NCBI RefSeq assembly: GCF_003725775.1
Contig: NZ_RJSG01000002.1
Coordinates: forward strand, 868,001 to 932,000
DNA from: Nocardioides marmorisolisilvae
GTDB lineage: Bacteria; Actinomycetota; Actinomycetes; Propionibacteriales; Nocardioidaceae
Length of the DNA: 64,000 bases
Direction of reading: 5' to 3'
Below are positions 59,841-64,000 of the stretch, one piece after another (position 1 is the first letter of the stretch; each line of letters starts with the position of its first letter). The notes beneath the pieces are model-generated. The model made no database searches. It was given only the letters and a program-made list of their open reading frames with translations, and had not been told where the DNA came from. A program made the translations under genes and the position numbers.

Positions 59841-61253
59841 TCAGCCGTAGCAGCGCTGCGAGCCGGTCGTCTGGATCAGGAGCTCGGAGACCTTCTTGTC
59901 CTGGCCGATCCCGATCTCGTACTCGCTCCCTGTACTGATGGGCACGTGCCAGTACCCGTCGACGCCGTCCCGGTGGCCGTTCGGGTACGCGGCCTTGACG
60001 TCGTCCTCGGTCGATCCGATCCCGATGCCCTCGGGTGTGTAGAAGCCGTCGTTCGCGAAGATCGCGATCACCTTTCCCCGGGTCATCGCCACCTCCTTGA
60101 GCGGGTCGTTGTCGCTGCCGACGACGTTCGGCTTCGTCACCGTTGCGCAGTCGCCTTCTGGATCTCCGGTGATGGTGCCTCCGACGCCGCGGACCTGCTC
60201 CGTGGTCTGGCCGATCTTGAAGGCGAAGGCCCATGTCGGGCCGAACTGCTTGCTCGCGTCGAAGCAGTCTCCTTCGATGAACGAGTGCGGGATGTCGTAG
60301 CGGTCCAGGTCCGCGCAGGTGAACTGCTCCTGGGTGGTGACGACCTCCTTCCAGGTCCCGTCGACCTTCTTCCAGATCGCGGCGTAGCCGGTCGGGCAGA
60401 GGAATACGCTGCCGACGGCGTACCCCGCCTGGGCGAACTTGCTCACGTAGACCGCGGCGTTGTTGGCATCGGCGCAGGCCCCGGGGTCGGTGGCAGCGGT
60501 CTTTTCTGCGTCGGCGTGCAGCCGAGCCACCTCCGCGATGATGAACTCCTTGAAGTCGTCCGTGGTGCCCTGGAGCAGAGCCGCGTCGGACTCCTTGTGT
60601 ACGCCCTGTCCGTTGCCCGGGAAGGTAACCACCGCTGGGGCAGGGGCCGGGGTGTAGCAGTCGCCGGCGAACCCGTCCGGGACGTCGTACCGCTCCAGGT
60701 CGGCACACACCCACTCGTCCTGGGTGTACAGGGCCTCCCGCCAGGTGCCGTCCTTCAGCGCCCAGATCGCTTGGTACCCGCCACAGCCGCCCACTCCGCC
60801 CCAACCGAGGCCGGCCGAGCTGTACTTCATGACGTCGATCTCGGCGGTCTTGCAGCCGGAGTCGAAGTCCTTCTGCCAGACGCCCTTGATGAAGGTCTTG
60901 AAGTCGTCGCTGGTACCGACGAGCTTCGCGGTGTCCTCCGGGGCCTTGATGGCGACTCCGCCGTTGGGGAACGCGACGATCGTGGTGCTCGGCGTCGGGC
61001 TCGGTGTCGGCGTCGGGGTGACCTCGCCGGTGGGCGGGGCAGCCTTGCCGTCGTCCTTGGTGGCGATCAGGGCAGTCGGGATAACGGCTGCGGCCACCAC
61101 GACGGCGGCGATGACGCCGTACATCGTGTTCTGGCGCCGACGGCGCTGGTCGCCGAGGCGGCGGACAGCGGCAGGGTCGAGGGGGTTCACGGGGACACCT
61201 CCGGTCCCGAAGTTCGTCAGTGCTTCGATCGGGTCGCGGGTGGGTTCAGACAT
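59841..61253 (-). CDS. membrane sensor with duplicated extracytoplasmic domain, likely sigma-factor partner
   Basis: The 470-residue protein has a cytosolic N-terminus (1-43), one transmembrane helix (about 44-65), a Thr/Pro-rich stalk (75-90) and an extracytoplasmic part. The two halves there are clearly duplicated: VAFPNGGV...TSDDFKTFI...GDCY (about 92-200) and VTFPGNGQ...TTDDFKEFI...GDCF (about 208-331). Paired cysteines occur in each half (WVCADLERYD and FTCADLDRYD). A third domain ends the protein. It starts inside the SigE-type sigma gene (overlap eight bases), so it is probably its membrane regulator, though no zinc anti-sigma motif is seen. Confidence 0.72.
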   Translation of the reverse strand: MSEPTRDPIEALTNFGTGGVPVNPLDPAAVRRLGDQRRRRQNTMYGVIAAVVVAAAVIPTALIATKDDGKAAPPTGEVTPTPTPSPTPSTTIVAFPNGGVAIKAPEDTAKLVGTSDDFKTFIKGVWQKDFDSGCKTAEIDVMKYSSAGLGWGGVGGCGGYQAIWALKDGTWREALYTQDEWVCADLERYDVPDGFAGDCYTPAPAPAVVTFPGNGQGVHKESDAALLQGTTDDFKEFIIAEVARLHADAEKTAATDPGACADANNAAVYVSKFAQAGYAVGSVFLCPTGYAAIWKKVDGTWKEVVTTQEQFTCADLDRYDIPHSFIEGDCFDASKQFGPTWAFAFKIGQTTEQVRGVGGTITGDPEGDCATVTKPNVVGSDNDPLKEVAMTRGKVIAIFANDGFYTPEGIGIGSTEDDVKAAYPNGHRDGVDGYWHVPISTGSEYEIGIGQDKKVSELLIQTTGSQRCYG

Positions 61254-61752
61254 GGTTGGCTCCGGTCGCGTCGGTGCCGGCGGTGGCCAGCAGGCTTGCC
61301 AGGGCGGTGCGGCCGCGCGAGAGGCGGGCCTTGATGGTCCCTTCGGGGACGCCGACCTCGCGGGCGACGTCCTGGACCGGCAGATCGACCAGGTGGTGCA
61401 GCACCAGGGCCTGGCGCTGCTTGTCGGGCAACTGCTGGAGCGCTGCGAGGAGCGCCACCCGGGTCTCGTCCACGGGTGCCGCGTACGGCGCGGAGGAGAG
61501 GGCCCGGTCGGCCGGCCTCGCGGCCAGCTTCTTGCGCCTCCAGCGGCTCACTGCCAGGCGGTACGCCGCGGTGCGGACCCAGGCCTCGGGATGGTCGGCC
61601 TTGGCCAGCTTGCCGCGGTGCTGCCAGGCACGCACGAATGCTTCCTGCACGCACTCCTGTGCTTCGTCGCGGTCACCGATCATCGCGTAGAGCTGACCGG
61701 TGATGCGCCCGAAGGAGGAGGTGTAGAACTCGTCGAACTCCGCCTCGTCCAT
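61246..61752 (-). CDS. ECF sigma factor, SigE family (SigE/Sig50-type)
   Basis: The 168-residue sigma factor has region 2 (FTSSFGRI...DRDEAQECVQEAFVRAWQH, about 7-45) and region 4 (LLAALQQLPDKQRQALVLHHLVDLPVQDVAREVGVPEGTIKARLSRGR, about 95-150). The latter pattern is that of the actinobacterial SigE family (TIGR02983). The stop overlaps the downstream membrane sensor gene. GGAAGGG precedes the ATG. The target promoters are unknown. Confidence 0.9.
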   Translation of the reverse strand: MDEAEFDEFYTSSFGRITGQLYAMIGDRDEAQECVQEAFVRAWQHRGKLAKADHPEAWVRTAAYRLAVSRWRRKKLAARPADRALSSAPYAAPVDETRVALLAALQQLPDKQRQALVLHHLVDLPVQDVAREVGVPEGTIKARLSRGRTALASLLATAGTDATGANHV

Positions 61753-61839
61753 GGGGCCCTTCCCGAGCTAGTAGTGAGCTGTCGAGGGAGATACGCGTGG
61801 GGGAGGCCCGGGGTTGCAGCCACCGAGAACCTTTTTAAC

Positions 61840-61877
61840 GCAGAAGAGCCCGGAAGTTTCCTTCCGGGCTCTTCTGC
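61840..61877. terminator. 17-base perfect hairpin between sigma gene and qcrB
   Basis: GCAGAAGAGCCCGGAAG (61840-61856), loop TTTC and its exact complement (61861-61877) form a very stable stem just downstream of qcrB on the minus strand. Confidence 0.8.
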
Positions 61878-61882
61878 GATGT

Positions 61883-61907
61883 GTTGGTCGAGCTTGTCGA
61901 GACCTCA
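61883..61907. repeat. dispersed repeat copy at the qcrB stop codon
   Basis: GTTGGTCGAGCTTGTCGAG and the following ACCTCA form a repeat copy whose last three bases (TCA) are the qcrB stop on the minus strand. Terminator hairpin and repeat lie side by side. Confidence 0.6.
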
Positions 61908-63644
61908 GTGCGAGGGCCGCAGGCTCTCGTCGGCGACGTCGTGACGACCGTCGAACTGGTGACCGTCGGCGGCGTGGCCCTCGAGGGGAGCGTCGTGCTC
62001 GTGCTCGAGCTCGGCGTGGTGGTGACCCTCCTCGAGCTCCTCGACCGTCGGCTTCTGCACGTTGGTGGCGAACCAGGCCTGGGAGGCCTTGGCGCGCAGA
62101 CCGTCGAGCTTCAGCTTCTTGGCCGGCACGCCGTTGGCGTCCGGACCGCTGATCCCGGCGTACACCTCGTCACGCTCGCGCGCGGTCAGGGTGTAGGCGT
62201 GGTCGGGGGACAGCGGCAGGTGCTTCTCGCTGTAGCCACCGACGGCGTCGCGCATGATGACGCCGCTCTCGTAGCCGTGCAGCAGCATGTCGTTGTCGTG
62301 ACGCTGCAGCGAGATGCACCAACGCTTGGTCAGGATGAACACGAGCGGCGGGATCACGAAGATCGCACCCCGCATGAAGTACGTGATCGTGTTCAGGTCC
62401 AGGTGGAACTGCGTCGCCAGGATGTCGTTGCCGCCGGCGGCCCAGAGCAGGCCGTAGACGGAGATCATCGCGGCCAGGAACGCGGTCCGGGTCGGAGCGT
62501 TGCGCGGACGCTGGAGCAGGTGGTGCTCCCGCTTGTCGCCGGTGACCCACTGCTCGATGAACGGGTAGGCCAGCACCACCATCAGCAGTGCGATCGGCGC
62601 CACCTGACCGGGCAGGAAGATGTTCCAGCTCAGCGTGATGCCGAAGATGTGCGTCTCCCAGCCCGGCATGATGCGGAGCAGGCCCTCGGCGATACCCATG
62701 TACCAGTCGGGCTGCGAGCCTGCGGTCACCTCGGACGGGTTGTACGGACCGAAGCGCCACACCGGGTTGATCGTCATCAGACCACCCATCAGGGCGACCG
62801 TGCCGAAGACGATGAAGAAGAAGCCACCGGCCTTCGCGGCGTACACCGGCATCATCGGGTAGCCGACGACGTTCTCCTCGGTCCGGCCGGGGCCAGGCCA
62901 CTGGGTGTGCTTGTGGTAGACGAGCAGCAGCATGTGCGCCGCGATCAGCGCCAGCAGCAGGCCCGGGATCAGCAGCACGTGCGCGATGTAGAGCCGCGGG
63001 ATGATCACGTCACCGGGGAACTCGCCGCCGAACATGAAGAACGACATGTACGAGCCGAGGACCGGGGTGGCCTTCACCAGACCGTCCGCGATGCGCAGAC
63101 CGGTACCGGAGAGCAGGTCGTCCGGCAGCGAGTAGCCGGCGAAGCCCTCGAGGATGCCGAGCAGGATCAGGACCCCGCCGATCACCCAGTTGAGCTCACG
63201 CGGCTTGCGGAACGCGCCGGTGAGGAAGACGCGCATCATGTGCACGAGCATCGCGGCGATGAAGAGCATGGCTGCCCAGTGGTGCATCTGCCGCATCAGC
63301 AGGCCGGCGCGGACGTCGAAGCTGATGTGCAGCGTCGACTCGTAGGCCTCCGACATCGGGATGCCGCGCAGCTGGTCGTAGGAGCCGTTGTAGACGACCT
63401 CGCCCATGCTCGGCTTGAACCACAGCGTCAGGAAGACGCCGGTCAGCAGCAGGATGACGAAGCTCCACAGCGCGATCTCGCCGAGCATGAAGGACCAGTG
63501 GTCCGGGAAGACCTTGCGGATCTGCTTCTTGGTCGCGGTCGCGATGCCGAGACGCTCGTCGGCCCAGGTGGCGACGGCGGCGGCCGGGTTCGGCTTGGCC
63601 GCGGCGGCCGGGGTGGTGCCGTTGGTGTTTGCAGCGGTACTCAT
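61905..63644 (-). CDS. qcrB: cytochrome bc1 complex cytochrome b subunit
   Basis: The 579-residue protein has eight core transmembrane helices plus the actinobacterial C-terminal extension. Heme-b histidines lie in MRQMHHWAAMLF and IPRLYIAHVLLIPG. A quinol-site PDWYMGIAEGLLRIMPGWE stretch is typical of QcrB, the target of Q203-type inhibitors in mycobacteria. It belongs to the bcc-aa3 supercomplex with CtaC/D/F encoded nearby. The ATG at 63644 gives the standard start; four bases separate it from the qcrA stop. Confidence 0.96.
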   Translation of the reverse strand: MSTAANTNGTTPAAAAKPNPAAAVATWADERLGIATATKKQIRKVFPDHWSFMLGEIALWSFVILLLTGVFLTLWFKPSMGEVVYNGSYDQLRGIPMSEAYESTLHISFDVRAGLLMRQMHHWAAMLFIAAMLVHMMRVFLTGAFRKPRELNWVIGGVLILLGILEGFAGYSLPDDLLSGTGLRIADGLVKATPVLGSYMSFFMFGGEFPGDVIIPRLYIAHVLLIPGLLLALIAAHMLLLVYHKHTQWPGPGRTEENVVGYPMMPVYAAKAGGFFFIVFGTVALMGGLMTINPVWRFGPYNPSEVTAGSQPDWYMGIAEGLLRIMPGWETHIFGITLSWNIFLPGQVAPIALLMVVLAYPFIEQWVTGDKREHHLLQRPRNAPTRTAFLAAMISVYGLLWAAGGNDILATQFHLDLNTITYFMRGAIFVIPPLVFILTKRWCISLQRHDNDMLLHGYESGVIMRDAVGGYSEKHLPLSPDHAYTLTARERDEVYAGISGPDANGVPAKKLKLDGLRAKASQAWFATNVQKPTVEELEEGHHHAELEHEHDAPLEGHAADGHQFDGRHDVADESLRPSH

Positions 63645-63648
63645 CAGA

Positions 63649-64000
63649 TCACCCACGTTCCCAGTAGCTCGGGCCGACCGGCTCATGGAAATCGCTGGTC
63701 GCAATCAGGTAGCCCTCTTCGTCCACGGCGAGCGGCAGCTGCGGGAGGTGCCGGCCGGCCGGGCCGAAGACAACCTTGCCGGCGTCGGCCAGGTCGAAGG
63801 TGGACTGGTGGCAGGGGCAGAGCAGGTGGTGCGTCTGCTGCTCCCACAGGGAGATCGGGCAGCCCACGTGGGTGCAGATCTTCGAGAAGCAGAGGATGCC
63901 CTCGACGCCCCAGTTGGCGCTGCGCTTGTTGCGCAGGTCGTCGGGGTTCATCCGGACCAGGATGACCGCGGCCTTGGCCTTCGCCTGGAGCAGCGCGGTG
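63649..64000 (-). CDS. qcrA: cytochrome bc1 complex Rieske iron-sulfur subunit, C-terminal part
   Basis: The gene runs off the right edge; about 117 residues are visible. The Rieske ligands are CTHVGCP and CPCHQS, with the disulfide cysteines in the same loops, and AGKVVFGPAGRHLPQLPL is the usual proline loop. The N-terminal membrane helices lie outside the window. It transfers electrons from quinol to cytochrome cc and precedes qcrB on the minus strand. Confidence 0.95.
   Translation of the reverse strand, partial: TALLQAKAKAAVILVRMNPDDLRNKRSANWGVEGILCFSKICTHVGCPISLWEQQTHHLLCPCHQSTFDLADAGKVVFGPAGRHLPQLPLAVDEEGYLIATSDFHEPVGPSYWERG

Overview
The window is GC-rich, densely packed actinobacterial chromosome. 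GTG starts are common and many neighbouring genes overlap by 1-4 bases. The gene families and the order of the right-hand part (glnA, RDD, DUF4191, lipA, lipB, TIGR01777, sucB, pepA, gcvT, DUF3043, glycerate kinase, erpA, adoK, ctaC, ctaF, qcrB, qcrA) match the chromosomal block I remember from Mycobacterium tuberculosis (roughly Rv2220 down to Rv2195). A Nocardioidaceae (Nocardioides-like) host fits best, partly because of a dispersed repeat with core GGTTGAGCCTGTCGAAACC. No tRNA, rRNA, CRISPR array, IS element or phage gene was seen, and no gap between genes exceeds about 200 bases.

Bases 1-6271 hold the end of mtnP, a sugar-nucleotide epimerase, a multi-spanning membrane protein and a tightly overlapping five-gene operon: GT2 glycosyltransferase, TIGR04282 transferase-like protein, SAM methyltransferase, cytochrome b561/molybdopterin oxidoreductase and small membrane protein. 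This looks like an uncharacterised envelope or glycoconjugate pathway. Bases 6231-26244 are accessory genes: a CGNR regulator with a DMT exporter, a Rieske-ThDP fusion enzyme followed by a CPA2 antiporter, a cupin, an HD-GYP/LuxR fusion, a thiolase-like protein lacking the usual cysteines, and a FAD monooxygenase/membrane protein/TetR operon with a clear palindromic operator. They continue with an acetyltransferase, a LOG protein, an MFS transporter, a secreted RTX-like protein, and a hotdog protein plus hydrolase-LuxR pair facing a methyltransferase.

Bases 26387-47500 carry nitrogen and lipoate/2-oxoacid metabolism: glnA with a GlnR-type box, lipA, lipB, two dihydrolipoamide dehydrogenases, sucB, pepA and gcvT. 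Inserted among them are a lipoprotein, a large LuxR ATPase regulator, an ABC exporter between lipB and lipA, and small membrane and hydrolase genes. Bases 47504-53730 are rich in Fe-S and sulfur functions (nadA, erpA, TusA-like protein, cysteine desulfurase) plus glycerate kinase and adenosine kinase. Bases 53884-64000 hold cytochrome oxidase genes ctaC-ctaD-ctaF on the plus strand and qcrB-qcrA on the minus strand. Between them lie an L,D-transpeptidase lipoprotein, a desaturase/hydroxylase with a FadR-like regulator, and a SigE-type sigma factor overlapping a membrane sensor with a duplicated domain.

Regulatory signals stand out. Eleven genes have a TANNNT hexamer ending exactly six bases before the start codon, which predicts leaderless transcripts and fixes several starts. 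Long perfect hairpins sit between convergent genes. The dispersed repeat occurs between genes, inside two coding regions and at the qcrB stop codon.
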